A program made the translations under genes and the position numbers. Shown here piece after piece: positions 33,010 through 41,791 of a stretch of DNA of 64,000 bases. Source of the stretch: Mycobacterium intracellulare ATCC 13950 (GTDB lineage Bacteria; Actinomycetota; Actinomycetes; Mycobacteriales; Mycobacteriaceae); NCBI RefSeq assembly GCF_000277125.1, contig NC_016946.1, forward strand, positions 1,426,001 through 1,490,000, in the 5' to 3' direction. Under the pieces are notes generated by a model. That model saw only the letters and a list, made by a program, of their open reading frames with translations. It made no database searches and had not been told where the DNA came from. Position 1 is the stretch's first letter; each line of letters begins with the position of its first letter.

Positions 33010-33792
33010 TCATCTTGTTCGGGGTTTCTTCTTGTTGTTCAACGAGTCCGGGGTAGCCCCGGCGTTGCCAAGGTCGGTGAAGAACTTGCCGTGCCGGGCG
33101 GCGACACTGGGGGTCAGATCACGGGCCTCCCACATCGCGCGAACGGTGCCCTGCACGCCATTGGGTCTGCGCGCGGCGATTTCGGAGGCCAGTTCGAAGG
33201 CGCGGACGCGTAATTGGTCGTCCGGGACCACCTCGGTCACCAGCCCGATTCGCAGCGCGGTCTGCGCCGACATCCGCTCCTCGCTGCCGAGCAGCGCCCA
33301 GCGCATCACCTCGCCGTAGGGCACGCCAAGGGCCAGCATGCCCATCGGCTCCAGCGCCGAGACGATGCCCGCGTTGGCATGTGGGTCAAAGAAGGTGGCC
33401 GTCTCACTGCAGATCGAAAAGTCGCACTGGTTGACGAAGTACATGGCGCCGCCGGCCACGATGCCGTGCAGTGCCGCGATCACCGGCTTCCACACCTTGT
33501 GTGCCTTCGGCCCCAGCAATTCTCCCGGATCCTCTTGATTGAAGATCGGTCGGTGCTTCCACCAGGTGCCCTCGGTCACGTCGATGCCGGTGCAGAAGGC
33601 GCGCTCGCCGTTGGCGCACAGCACCGCGGCCCGGATGTCCTCGTCGTCGCGCACTCGGGCCCACACCGCGGCGAGTTCGGCGGCCATCTGTTCGGTGAAG
33701 CTGTTCATTTTCTCGGGCCGGTTGAGCGCCACGGTGGCGACGTGGTCGGCGACCTGGAATTCAATAGTGGCAAGGTCGGTCTGCTCGATCAT
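33010..33792 (-). CDS. Crotonase-family protein (enoyl-CoA hydratase/isomerase)
   Basis: 260 residues. It has the crotonase fold with oxyanion segments FCTGIDVTEGTW and HGIVAGGAMYF. The hydratase glutamates are replaced (AGGAM and FDPHANAG), so the reaction may be isomerisation, hydrolysis or retro-Claisen cleavage rather than hydration. A Trp-rich insertion (TWWKHRPIFNQEDPGELLG) after the first oxyanion loop is unusual. It overlaps the ligase gene by ATGA at 33789-33792 and is followed by the aldehyde dehydrogenase 10 nt later. Confidence 0.9.
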   Translation of the reverse strand: MIEQTDLATIEFQVADHVATVALNRPEKMNSFTEQMAAELAAVWARVRDDEDIRAAVLCANGERAFCTGIDVTEGTWWKHRPIFNQEDPGELLGPKAHKVWKPVIAALHGIVAGGAMYFVNQCDFSICSETATFFDPHANAGIVSALEPMGMLALGVPYGEVMRWALLGSEERMSAQTALRIGLVTEVVPDDQLRVRAFELASEIAARRPNGVQGTVRAMWEARDLTPSVAARHGKFFTDLGNAGATPDSLNNKKKPRTR

Positions 33793-35396
33793 CGTCGCTC
33801 CTCGGTCGATCCGGTCGATACCGGCATCTTCCCACCCGACTGGCTGACGTGGTTCACCTGGTTAGCGATCTCGCGTTTGAGGATCTTGCCCGCGGGCCCC
33901 AACGGGAACTCACGCCAGAACACGAACCGGCGCGGCTGCTTGTAACCGGCCAATTCCGCGCGGCACAACGCAGCCAGTTCCGCAGTCAGTGCGTCCTGAT
34001 CGCCGACGTGGGATTTGGCAATCACGGCGGCCACCGGCGTCTCACCCCACTCGGGGTCAGGCACCCCGACCACCGCAACCATGTCGACATCGGAGTGCTG
34101 CGCGATCACCCGCTCAATCTCCGCCGGGTAGACATTGAACCCGCCGGAGATGATCAGATCGGTCTTGCGACCGGTGATGTGGAGGTAGCCCTCCTCGTCA
34201 AGGTAGCCCAAGTCGCCGGAGCGCAGCCCATCAGAACGGAACGTCTCGGCGGTCTGCTCGGGCCGGTTCCAGTAGCCAATCGCGTTGGCGGGGCTGGTGA
34301 TGACGATTTCGCCGACATCGCCGGGCGGGGCGTCGTTGCCGTCGACGTCGATGACGCGGATCACGCACATCGGGGTTTCCTGTCCGCATGAGGTCGCGAT
34401 CGAGGTTTTGCCGGCGACGATGTCGCGGTGATCTTGCGGGGTGAGGATCGTTGCCTGTCCTCCGCATTCGGTGAGGCCGTAGCGCTGTTGCAGCTCGCAG
34501 CCGAGCAGGTCCATCGCCTTACGTGCCAGGCCCGGCGGCACTGGGGCCGAACCATAGGAGATGCGCCGTAGGCTCGACATGTCCCGCGGTGGGCCGTCTT
34601 CGAGGATCGCCAGCGTCCGGTGCAGCATCGTCGGGATGAAGGTCGTGAACGTGATCGCACTGCGTTCGATCTCGTCGATCACCGCCTGCGGGTCGAATCT
34701 CTGATGGATCACCATGGTCTGACCGAGATAGAGCCAAGACACCGTGCGGACCATGCCGCCTGCAGTAAAGAACGGTGTCGTCGCGAGCATGACGTCGGAG
34801 CGGTTGGCCTCGGTGACCAGGTTCGTGTCGGCCGCCTGGTAGAGCAGGGCGCGATGAGTGTGCATCACACCTTTGGCGCGACCGGTGGTACCGCTGGTGT
34901 ACAAGATGAACGCCACGTCGTCCGGCGTGATGTCGCGGCGCTCGGCGCCGGGCTGCGCTTGCGCCAGCGCCGTCTCGTAGTCGGTGACCAACTCGCTCGT
35001 GCCGAGCATTGAGTGCGCGCCCACGCCTAATATCAGTGCCAGCTCGGTTAATTCGCCCAGGAACTTGTCCAAGTGGTCGGCGTGGATGATCACCGCTCGT
35101 GCGCCGGAGTCGTCGCGGACGTGGGCGACTTCGTCGGGAGCCAGCCTGATGTTCACCGGCACCGTGATCAGCCCGGCTTTGGCCAGGCCGAACGAGATCT
35201 CAGGCCATTCGATGCAGTTGCGGGCGATCACCATCACCCGGTCGCCCGGTACCAGCCCCCGTCCGATCAGGAAGGCGGCGAGCCGCCGGGCTCTGTCGTC
35301 GACCTGCGACCAGGTAAGCGCCCGGTCGGCATCGACCAGCGCACGCTTGTCGGGGTAGCGGCGGGAGTTGTTGGTCGCGATGTCACCGATGAGCAT
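33789..35396 (-). CDS. Acyl-CoA synthetase (AMP-forming)
   Basis: 535 residues from the ATG at 35396; a TTG at 35414 that would overlap the dioxygenase stop is an alternative. The adenylation motifs are complete: YTSGTTGRAKGVMHTH, QQRYGLTECGG, RSGDLGYLDEEGYLHI, the hinge GRKTDLIISGGFNVYPAEIE, and the catalytic Lys in LGPAGKILKRE. It activates a pathway acid as CoA ester. It is directly downstream of the Rieske dioxygenase genes, so a ring-bearing or ring-fission acid is a likely substrate. That is inference from position. Confidence 0.93.
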   Translation of the reverse strand: MLIGDIATNNSRRYPDKRALVDADRALTWSQVDDRARRLAAFLIGRGLVPGDRVMVIARNCIEWPEISFGLAKAGLITVPVNIRLAPDEVAHVRDDSGARAVIIHADHLDKFLGELTELALILGVGAHSMLGTSELVTDYETALAQAQPGAERRDITPDDVAFILYTSGTTGRAKGVMHTHRALLYQAADTNLVTEANRSDVMLATTPFFTAGGMVRTVSWLYLGQTMVIHQRFDPQAVIDEIERSAITFTTFIPTMLHRTLAILEDGPPRDMSSLRRISYGSAPVPPGLARKAMDLLGCELQQRYGLTECGGQATILTPQDHRDIVAGKTSIATSCGQETPMCVIRVIDVDGNDAPPGDVGEIVITSPANAIGYWNRPEQTAETFRSDGLRSGDLGYLDEEGYLHITGRKTDLIISGGFNVYPAEIERVIAQHSDVDMVAVVGVPDPEWGETPVAAVIAKSHVGDQDALTAELAALCRAELAGYKQPRRFVFWREFPLGPAGKILKREIANQVNHVSQSGGKMPVSTGSTEERR

Positions 35397-35410
35397 CAGA
35401 TGAAGTCCGT

Positions 35411-35926
35411 TCAAATTAGGAAAGCGAGTGTCTCGACCGGGCCGCTTGCGTCGATCAGGTGCACGATCTTGCGAATCAGCCGGGGGCCGTCCTGTGACAA
35501 GCGAATCGTGTGGATAACCCGGCCGGCCCAGAAGCGTTGACGTAGACGGTATTCGAATAGAGCGAAGTTGGATTCCACAGTGACGGAGTCGGCGGCCGTT
35601 TCCACCACCTCGCTGTTGGAGACCACGCGCCGCATTACCGACGGCGGTGTCTGGGAGTGCCGGTTACCCGTGTTGAGCTGAGCCACCCGGCTTTTGATCC
35701 GTCGTCGGTTGTCGTTGATGTAGGCCAGCGTGGTGCGCGGGTCATCGTCGGGGTGCATCGGGACGCGGTACTCGACCGTGTCGTCGTCATCGGCCCACAG
35801 CGCTTCCCACTCCGAGTAGCGGCCCTCGTCGGCCAGCCGCGCTTCCAGATAGAGAAACGACAGGATCTCGGGGGCGGGCAGCGCGCGTAGAGCGGGACGT
35901 GCCTGGGCTTCGGAGTTGACGGTCAT
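35411..35926 (-). CDS. Aromatic-ring-hydroxylating dioxygenase, beta subunit
   Basis: 171 residues with the NTF2-like fold of dioxygenase beta subunits (LEARLADEGRYSEWEALWADDDDTVEYRVP, then SNFALFEYRLRQRFWAGRVIHTI). It has no cofactor and stabilises the alpha3beta3 hexamer. The ATG at 35926 overlaps the alpha-subunit stop by 4 nt (ATGA), the arrangement expected for stoichiometric subunits. The length matches known beta subunits of about 165-185 residues. Confidence 0.92.
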   Translation of the reverse strand: MTVNSEAQARPALRALPAPEILSFLYLEARLADEGRYSEWEALWADDDDTVEYRVPMHPDDDPRTTLAYINDNRRRIKSRVAQLNTGNRHSQTPPSVMRRVVSNSEVVETAADSVTVESNFALFEYRLRQRFWAGRVIHTIRLSQDGPRLIRKIVHLIDASGPVETLAFLI

Positions 35927-37218
35927 GCTTCGCTTCTCCCACCGACGACCGAGGCCCAATGTGAGTAGAAACCGCGCTGGGGAGTCTCGGCGCTCTTGTC
36001 GCGGTTGATGATTCCAGTCATGTCGTCGACATCGCTTTCTATGCCGCGGGCCAGCATCAGCCACTCCGGCAGCTCTGCGGCGAGCCCGGCCTGGTTGCGC
36101 ATCCCGATCTCTCCGTCGTCGGCGATCAAGAACCCCGCAGGACCCATCGCCCCCTCGGAACGGCGCAGCGTGCGCTCGTTCAACGCATCCTGGCCGGGTA
36201 TCAGGACCGCGGTGGTGTAGGCGATGGTGCGGTCGGGCGCCTGCGGTTCGACGAACATCACGTTCATCTCGGCGAGGAAGAGGTTGGGCCATATCAACGT
36301 GTGTGGTGGACCCACCACCAGTGCGTCGTGCGCCTGCTCGGGGCCGTACGCACCCTCCAGCGCGCCGACGTAGTCGGCGAGCTTGGCTCGCGGGATCCTG
36401 CCGTACCAGACGAATTCCTCGTCGAGTTTCCGGTATTCGTCGCTGTAGTCGATCTCGGAATGGCCGTTACCGAGGTCGCGGACCAGCACGTCGACCTTAG
36501 TCGGGACGTGCGACACCTTGGCGGGCTTGATCGCGTCGTACACCGAGGCATGGGTGAACAGCGCGTGGTAACCGTCGACGTTGTTCTCCACCACCATCTT
36601 CCAGTTGGCGTGGTGCAAGTGCTTCATCCAGTTGGCCCGCAGGTCGATCTCGCGGGTGGGGGACAGGTTGAGCAGACGGTCGATGGCGCGTGTTGCCTTG
36701 CCAAGGTGCTCGGTTAACGAGATACCGTCTGGCGCCAATGATGCGAAGACGAATCCGCCGTAGCTGTCGACCCGAGGCGCCTGGGCAAGGCCCAGCTCGG
36801 AACGCACCTTGTTGAACTCCTCGCCGTAACCCTCACGCATCGGAACACCCTGCAGAGCACCGGTGTTGCCGAATGTCCAGCCGTGATACGGGCACCGGAA
36901 CGAGTTGGCGTTGCCCTTCTCGGCGTTGCACAGCTTGTTGGCACGGTGAGTGCAGCGGTTGAGCATCACGCGAACCACGCCATCCTTACCGCGTGCGACG
37001 ACGACCGGGTCGTGGCCGATCATTCGGGTCAGGTAGTCACCCGGCTCGCTGACCTCGCTCTCGTGGGCGACGTAGACCCATCCGGTCTTGAAGATAGTGT
37101 CCATTTCGCGTCGGAAGATCTCGGTGGACGTATACACGGTCCCGTGCACACGGTCGTGGCGGATGACACTGCCGACGTCGAAGTCGTCGACGGCGGGGGC
37201 GGATTCAAGTGTCGTCAC
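35923..37218 (-). CDS. Aromatic-ring-hydroxylating dioxygenase, alpha subunit (Rieske)
   Basis: 431 residues from a GTG. The Rieske [2Fe-2S] centre is Cys89-x-His91 and Cys109-x2-His112 (CTHR and CPYHGW). The mononuclear iron ligands include His218 and His223 in DGYHALFTH, with bridging Asp215; the third ligand is probably the Asp in IADDGEIGMRN. It dihydroxylates an aromatic ring to a cis-diol using O2 and electrons from a ferredoxin. No ferredoxin reductase is in the window; the [3Fe-4S] ferredoxin at 14830 may serve it. The gene is in the long minus-strand operon, after DUF35. Confidence 0.95.
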   Translation of the reverse strand: MTTLESAPAVDDFDVGSVIRHDRVHGTVYTSTEIFRREMDTIFKTGWVYVAHESEVSEPGDYLTRMIGHDPVVVARGKDGVVRVMLNRCTHRANKLCNAEKGNANSFRCPYHGWTFGNTGALQGVPMREGYGEEFNKVRSELGLAQAPRVDSYGGFVFASLAPDGISLTEHLGKATRAIDRLLNLSPTREIDLRANWMKHLHHANWKMVVENNVDGYHALFTHASVYDAIKPAKVSHVPTKVDVLVRDLGNGHSEIDYSDEYRKLDEEFVWYGRIPRAKLADYVGALEGAYGPEQAHDALVVGPPHTLIWPNLFLAEMNVMFVEPQAPDRTIAYTTAVLIPGQDALNERTLRRSEGAMGPAGFLIADDGEIGMRNQAGLAAELPEWLMLARGIESDVDDMTGIINRDKSAETPQRGFYSHWASVVGGRSEA

Positions 37219-37655
37219 TGGTCCTCCAGAATGTCGATGGCCGGGATGGCGACGTCGCCGAGGTGGCGGAAACCAATATGGACTGTTGTGCCGATGGGCG
37301 GTGCGGTGTCCGCAGGTTGCACGGTCGTCATCACAATCCGGTGCCCACTCGTCAGCTCGACGTCGACGACGGGGTAGGGCACCAGGCCGTGCACCAGGCC
37401 CGCTTCACGCCGGTGCATGAGCGTCGCAGCGTGTACGGTCCCGCGTAAATCAACTGTGCGCCAGTCTTGTTCGGCGTTCCCGCATTGGTCGCAGACTTCT
37501 TGATCGAGCTCGAGTGGCAGGGCGCAAGCCGCGCAGAACGGCAATGCGAGCTCATTGCGTGCGGCCGCTCGGTACAGCGGCGCCAGCATGTCGTCATCGG
37601 CGGCGGGCGCCAGTGCGCTGTCCAGCAGCCAGTCCTCGACCGCGGTGGCGGTCAT
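37215..37655 (-). CDS. DUF35 zinc-ribbon OB-fold protein
   Basis: 146 residues. The rubredoxin-like zinc ribbon is Cys41, Cys44, Cys55 and Cys58 (CAAC and CDQC), followed by the OB-fold (TVDLRGTVHAATLMHRR, YPVVDVELTSGHRIVMTTV). It overlaps the Ltp gene upstream (ATGA) and the dioxygenase alpha gene downstream (GTGA). DUF35 proteins form complexes with Ltp retro-aldolases, and the tight pairing with the Ltp at 37652 supports that here. Confidence 0.9.
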   Translation of the reverse strand: MTATAVEDWLLDSALAPAADDDMLAPLYRAAARNELALPFCAACALPLELDQEVCDQCGNAEQDWRTVDLRGTVHAATLMHRREAGLVHGLVPYPVVDVELTSGHRIVMTTVQPADTAPPIGTTVHIGFRHLGDVAIPAIDILEDQ

Positions 37656-38803
37656 GCGGCACGCTCCAGCACCAACGCGGCATGGTGGTCCATTCGGCCG
37701 CCGATACCGCCGACCAGCGCCACCGTGGCCCCGGGAACCTGACGTTGCCCGCCGGTGCCGCGCAGCTGAATCATCGCCTCCGCCAAGGGCGTCATGCCCT
37801 GCAGGTAGAAACCGGACAGCTGGCCACCGCCGGTATTGGTCGGCAGTGTGCCGCCCGGCCCGGTGTGGCCGTCGCGCACGAACGCACCCGCGGGAATGTC
37901 ACCGGTGAGCCGGTATTCATCGAGCAGCACCAGGGTCACAATCGAGAACGGGTCGTACAGCTCGGCGACGTGCAGGTCTGATCGGGCCATGCCGGCCTGT
38001 TCGAGTGCGTCCTGGACCGCGCGGCCACCGCCGCCGAACCACGACTCGGCTCCGGAGCGACGGCGCCGCACCGGATGGTCGCGCCCGGTGCCGCGAACCC
38101 GCAATCGGGCGCCCCCGACCGAGGGCCGCCCGGTGAGCACGACGGCGACCGCCCCGTTCACCGGCCGAGCACAATCGAGCAGTCGAAGTGGTTCGGCAAC
38201 CATCGGGGAAGAGTCATAGCCGGCGTCGTCGAGCGGCTCGCGGTTGACCGCGTCGGGATTGCCGCACGCCCATGCCCTTGCCGTGGTGGCCACGGAGCGC
38301 AGCGCGTCGGTGCGGGTGCCGGTGACGTGCAGCCAGCGCTGGGTAAGCAGCGCATACGTCGGGACTGAGCCAAGCAGCCCCGAGGCCCGCTCCAGTCCGC
38401 GCACCCCGACGTTGCCGCCACTGTGTGCGTAGGTCGAGCCCGCGCCGCGGCCGGCCACCAGGGGCGCGTCGGCGAACACGCACAGTATGGTTGCCGCCTC
38501 AGCGGTGAGGATCGCGTGGCGCGCGCGCTGGATCATGGCGATGGTCGTGGCGCCCTTGATCTCGACGTGCTCCAACAGGCGCAGATCCGAGAAGCCGGCC
38601 GCGGCGGCGAAGCCGACGCCCAGTCGTTCCGGCCGAACCCCCTGCGACGAGCCGACCAGGATCCCGTCGATGTCAGCCCGCTCGAGTCCGGCGTCGGCCA
38701 ATGCGGCGGCGCTCGCCTTGACGGCCAGTTCGAGCGGCGTCGCGCCGGGACGCAGCGACATCGCGGTCATGCCCAGACCCACCAGGTCGGCGGCGGCGCT
38801 CAC
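37652..38803 (-). CDS. Ltp-type thiolase-like protein, probable retro-aldolase
   Basis: 383 residues from the GTG at 38803, which overlaps the stop of the small gene upstream (GTGA). It has the thiolase fold with no catalytic cysteines: HVEIKGATTIAM replaces the nucleophile loop and the C-terminus reads VGGIGGRMDHHAAL. Family landmarks are VAELYDPFSIVTL and LPTNTGGGQLSGFYLQGM. Paired with the zinc-ribbon DUF35 at 37215, it matches the Ltp2-DUF35 aldolases that split 3-hydroxyacyl-CoAs into a ketone or aldehyde and a shortened acyl-CoA. The aldehyde dehydrogenase in the operon could use the product. Confidence 0.87.
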   Translation of the reverse strand: MSAAADLVGLGMTAMSLRPGATPLELAVKASAAALADAGLERADIDGILVGSSQGVRPERLGVGFAAAAGFSDLRLLEHVEIKGATTIAMIQRARHAILTAEAATILCVFADAPLVAGRGAGSTYAHSGGNVGVRGLERASGLLGSVPTYALLTQRWLHVTGTRTDALRSVATTARAWACGNPDAVNREPLDDAGYDSSPMVAEPLRLLDCARPVNGAVAVVLTGRPSVGGARLRVRGTGRDHPVRRRRSGAESWFGGGGRAVQDALEQAGMARSDLHVAELYDPFSIVTLVLLDEYRLTGDIPAGAFVRDGHTGPGGTLPTNTGGGQLSGFYLQGMTPLAEAMIQLRGTGGQRQVPGATVALVGGIGGRMDHHAALVLERAA

Positions 38804-39045
38804 GGCCGCTCCGTTGAGCGGCGTTCGCCGCGGTAATTGCCCACCCTGATCCACTCCTCGCGGTCTTCGGCGGTGGCCATGGTGAAACTGGCCAACTCCA
38901 AGGGGCACAAGAAGACCTGCTCGCCGCCCTCCAGGTCCTCGACGAGCAGGCGGGGGCCGTTGCCGTTGACGTCCAGCGACAACCGCACGGCCGCGAACTC
39001 GTTGACCAGGTCGGCGAGGACGCGGCGTCCGGCCGGAGTGTTCAC
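38800..39045 (-). CDS. Small hypothetical protein leading the dioxygenase operon (81 aa)
   Basis: 81 residues from a GTG at 39045, immediately downstream of the divergent promoter. The stop overlaps the Ltp start (GTGA at 38800-38803), which strongly supports it as a real first gene of the operon. The sequence folds plausibly as a small alpha/beta protein: AGRRVLADLVNEFAAVRLSL, then a strand RLLVEDLEGGEQVFLCPLEL. It has one Cys and no recognisable motif. Function unknown; it could be a leader or regulatory partner. Confidence 0.75.
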   Translation of the reverse strand: MNTPAGRRVLADLVNEFAAVRLSLDVNGNGPRLLVEDLEGGEQVFLCPLELASFTMATAEDREEWIRVGNYRGERRSTERP

Positions 39046-39064
39046 CTGCCCAGTATTACCGCAT

Positions 39065-39078
39065 ACAAGTGTCAGAAT
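39065..39078. promoter_or_regulatory. Motif A half-site shared with the ferredoxin promoter
   Basis: ACAAGTGTCAGAAT, identical over 14 bases to 14716-14729, 20 bp upstream of the first gene of the long minus-strand operon. The left arm of the dyad is degenerate (CAT instead of GAC). A GAACATAG octamer also present at 14623 and 14648 lies nearby at 39151-39158. Confidence 0.55.
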
Positions 39079-39204
39079 CAATGGAATGGAGCGGAATGAC
39101 TCTAGGCGTATTACTTGCAGGCCGAGCGGTGGGAGCCATTCCCTACATGGGAACATAGAGCTTGTGCGACGATGAGGGGCATGCATCGCGACGCCAGCGC
39201 CAGA

Positions 39205-39218
39205 TGACATATATGTCA
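39205..39218. promoter_or_regulatory. Perfect TGAC-ATATAT-GTCA palindrome, motif A
   Basis: A fully self-complementary 14-mer followed by GATA, 25 bp upstream of the hydrolase that begins the plus-strand operon. With the site at 39065 it gives one motif A element for each side of the divergent promoter. Confidence 0.62.
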
Positions 39219-39243
39219 GATACGAAGATTTGAGAAGGTGATG

Positions 39244-40167
39244 ATGAGCCAAGCACCAGCACCGGCCGACGCGGTCGATGTGAGCCGGGTCGACACCGAG
39301 AACTACCGCAGCATCTGGATGTACCTCAAGGAGCTCGAGTTCCGGCAGGGGTTCATTGACATCCCGGTCAATGGAGTCCTCGTCCGTACCCGCTATGCCG
39401 AGGCCGGCGGTCCGGACAAGCCGCACGCCATCCTGCTGCACGGCACCGGCGGGCACTGGGAGACCTTCGCGCCCAATCTCGCCGCACTGTCGCAGCACTT
39501 CCACTGCGTGGCGATCGACATGGTCGGCAACGGGTTCTCCGGAAAGCCGGACTACGACTATGAGATCGCGGTTTACGTCGAACACGTATTGGGGGTGATG
39601 GACCACTTCGGCATGGCGTCGGCCAACTTCATCGCCATGTCGCTGGGCGCGTTCGTGGCGTCCGCGGTCTGCGTCGGCCACGCCGACCGGGTGGAGAAAG
39701 TGATCCTGATGTCGCCGGCCGGACGGGAAGCCTCGGCGTCGAACATGGCGCGCATCCGCACGGAACGAACCAAGGCGGTCAACGAGCCGACGTGGGAATC
39801 GCTGCACGCCGTGTTCGCTCACCTGATCGCCGACGAAGCCAATCGGCTGCCCGATCTCATCGGCCTACGCCAGGCCGTGTATCGGCGCGAGGACACCCGC
39901 AACACCATCGACCGGCTGCTGATCCTGCAGGACGAGAAGGTGCGTCACCGCAACCTGATTCCCGACGACAAGTGGCGCGGCATCGAGGCGCCGGTGATGA
40001 TCGTGGCATCGGGCAAGGACCACGGCGTGTATCAGGACACGGCGCGCACCATCGCCGACCTGATCCCGAATTCGGAGGTGTTCGAGATGCCCTCGGTGCG
40101 GCACTGGCCGCATTTCGAGGATCCCGAGGCGTTCAACGCCGCGGCGATCGAGTTCCTTACGAGATGA
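39244..40167 (+). CDS. Alpha/beta hydrolase of the meta-cleavage product hydrolase type
   Basis: 307 residues; the ATG at 39244 has GAGAAGG at good spacing, while the ATG at 39241 is too close. Motifs are [16 protein letters not shown] for the oxyanion loop, nucleophile Ser133 in IAMSLGAF, and the catalytic His in [12 protein letters not shown]. The layout matches MhpC/BphD/HsaD-like C-C bond hydrolases that split ring-fission dienoates. It is followed with 4-nt overlaps by a hydratase and an aldolase, the standard lower meta-cleavage order. No extradiol dioxygenase that would make its substrate is in the window. Confidence 0.87.
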   Translation: MSQAPAPADAVDVSRVDTENYRSIWMYLKELEFRQGFIDIPVNGVLVRTRYAEAGGPDKPHAILLHGTGGHWETFAPNLAALSQHFHCVAIDMVGNGFSGKPDYDYEIAVYVEHVLGVMDHFGMASANFIAMSLGAFVASAVCVGHADRVEKVILMSPAGREASASNMARIRTERTKAVNEPTWESLHAVFAHLIADEANRLPDLIGLRQAVYRREDTRNTIDRLLILQDEKVRHRNLIPDDKWRGIEAPVMIVASGKDHGVYQDTARTIADLIPNSEVFEMPSVRHWPHFEDPEAFNAAAIEFLTR

Positions 40168-40985
40168 GCAGACCCGCCGAGGACGAGCTCGCCGACATTG
40201 CCCGGCGGCTCTACGAGGCCGAGCAGACCCGCACGCCGATCCGGCAGTTGTCGTTGGACTATCCCGACATGACCATCGAGGACGCCTACGCGGTGCAGCG
40301 GGCACTCGTCGCGCTCAAGGTCGCCGACGGGCGAGAAGTCAAGGGTCGCAAGATCGGTCTGACCTCGAAGGTGATGCAGCGGGCGGTGTCGATCGACGAA
40401 CCGGATTACGGCGCGCTGTTCGACGACATGTTCATCGAGGATGGCGGCCGCATACCGCTGGGCCGTTATATCCGTCCGCGCGTCGAGGTCGAGTTGGCGT
40501 TCGTAATGGGCGAGCAGCTATCCGGCCCCGGCGTCACATTGTTCGACGTGCTGCGGGCCACCGAGTTCGTGACTCCCGCACTCGAAGTCCTCGACGCCAG
40601 GGTGCAGATGTCGGACCCCGAAACCGGTCATCTGCGCACCATCGTTGACACCATCGCCGACAACGCCGCGGACGCCGGTCTGGTCCTGGGCGGGCGGGTG
40701 TTCCGCCCGTTGGACGTCGACTTGCGCTGGGTGGCGGCCCTGCTGCTGCGCAACGGCACCATCGAGGAATCCGGGGTAGCCGCTGCGGTGCTCAACCATC
40801 CCGGCAATGGCGTGGCCTGGCTGGCCAATCGGCTTGCTCCACACGGTGTTTGGCTGGAACGCGGCGAGGTCATCCTGTCCGGATCGTTCACCAAGCCGGT
40901 GTTCGCCGAACCGGGGGACACCTTTGTCGCCGACTATGGACCGCTGGGCACGGTGTCGGTGACGTTCGATTCGGAGGCATCGTGA
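40164..40985 (+). CDS. 2-Keto-4-pentenoate hydratase family (MhpD/HpaH-like)
   Basis: 273 residues; the ATG overlaps the hydrolase stop (ATGA). The metal-binding acid residues are in [11 protein letters not shown], Glu108 and Glu110, and Glu141 in [11 protein letters not shown], as in MhpD. It hydrates 2-hydroxypenta-2,4-dienoate-type products to 4-hydroxy-2-ketoacids. The context, between a C-C hydrolase and an HpaI aldolase, fits exactly. Members of the fumarylacetoacetate hydrolase superfamily can also decarboxylate, so that alternative remains. Confidence 0.9.
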   Translation: MSRPAEDELADIARRLYEAEQTRTPIRQLSLDYPDMTIEDAYAVQRALVALKVADGREVKGRKIGLTSKVMQRAVSIDEPDYGALFDDMFIEDGGRIPLGRYIRPRVEVELAFVMGEQLSGPGVTLFDVLRATEFVTPALEVLDARVQMSDPETGHLRTIVDTIADNAADAGLVLGGRVFRPLDVDLRWVAALLLRNGTIEESGVAAAVLNHPGNGVAWLANRLAPHGVWLERGEVILSGSFTKPVFAEPGDTFVADYGPLGTVSVTFDSEAS

Positions 40986-41746
40986 CAAACCGGTGGACAC
41001 AGCGCATCGGCGACGGTGACCCGCGCATCGGCATGTGGGTGGCCTCGGGCAGCGGTTACGTCACCGAAATCTGTGCAGGATCCGGGATCGACTGGCTGCT
41101 GTTGGATCAGGAGCACGCGCCCAACGATGTGCGCACCACGCTCGAACAGCTGCAGGTGTTGGCCGGCTACCCGGACGTCGACGTGCTGGTGCGTCCGCCC
41201 TCGGCTGACCCGGTGTTCATTAAGCAATTGCTCGACATCGGGGCTCAGAACATCATCGTCCCGATGATCGATGGCCCCGGTGAGGCGGTCGCGGCGGTTT
41301 CCGCCACGCGTTATCCGCCCAACGGCATCCGCGGGGTCGGCAGCGCGTTGGCCCGAGCGTCCCGTTGGAACCGCATTTCTGACTATCTCGTCACCGCTGA
41401 CACGGCCGTGTCGTTGACCGTCCAGGTGGAGAGCGTGGCCGGTCTGGCACAGCTCGGGGAGATCGCCGACGTCGACGGAGTGGACGCCGTCTTCATCGGA
41501 CCGGCCGACCTGGCAGCCTCGATGGGCAAACTTGGGCAGCCGGAGCATCCAGACGTCGTGAGCACCATAGAAACCGCGCTGGCGACCATCGTGGAACACG
41601 GCAAGCGCGCCGGAGTTAATGCGTTCAGCGAGCCACTGGCGCGCCGCTACATGGCGGCCGGGGCGAGCTTCGTGCTCGTAGGAGCGGACGTGGCACTGCT
41701 GGCCCGTGGCACCGAGCAGCTGGCAGCGAGGTATCGCCGCCAATGA
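40982..41746 (+). CDS. HpcH/HpaI-family class II aldolase
   Basis: 254 residues from a GTG that overlaps the hydratase stop (GTGA). The catalytic residues of HpaI are conserved: His45 in DQEHAPND, Arg71 in LVRPPSAD, Glu150 in VQVESVAGL, and Asp176 in IGPADLAAS. It cleaves a 4-hydroxy-2-ketoacid to pyruvate plus an aldehyde. Unlike classical meta-cleavage operons, the aldolase is HpaI-like instead of MhpE-like and no acylating acetaldehyde dehydrogenase is present. The non-acylating ALDH at 31509 could oxidise the released aldehyde. Confidence 0.9.
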   Translation: MTNRWTQRIGDGDPRIGMWVASGSGYVTEICAGSGIDWLLLDQEHAPNDVRTTLEQLQVLAGYPDVDVLVRPPSADPVFIKQLLDIGAQNIIVPMIDGPGEAVAAVSATRYPPNGIRGVGSALARASRWNRISDYLVTADTAVSLTVQVESVAGLAQLGEIADVDGVDAVFIGPADLAASMGKLGQPEHPDVVSTIETALATIVEHGKRAGVNAFSEPLARRYMAAGASFVLVGADVALLARGTEQLAARYRRQ

Positions 41747-41761
41747 ACGACGCATTGTTTC

Positions 41762-41775
41762 TGACTGTCGTGTCA
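41762..41775. promoter_or_regulatory. TGAC-N6-GTCA dyad before the dehydrogenase pair, motif A
   Basis: TGAC-TGTCGT-GTCA lies 16 bp upstream of the acyl-CoA dehydrogenase at 41792, in the only sizeable gap of the plus-strand operon (45 bp). It may mark an internal promoter. The inner bases do not form a palindrome. Confidence 0.4.
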
Positions 41776-41791
41776 CCTAGAATTCCGGATC

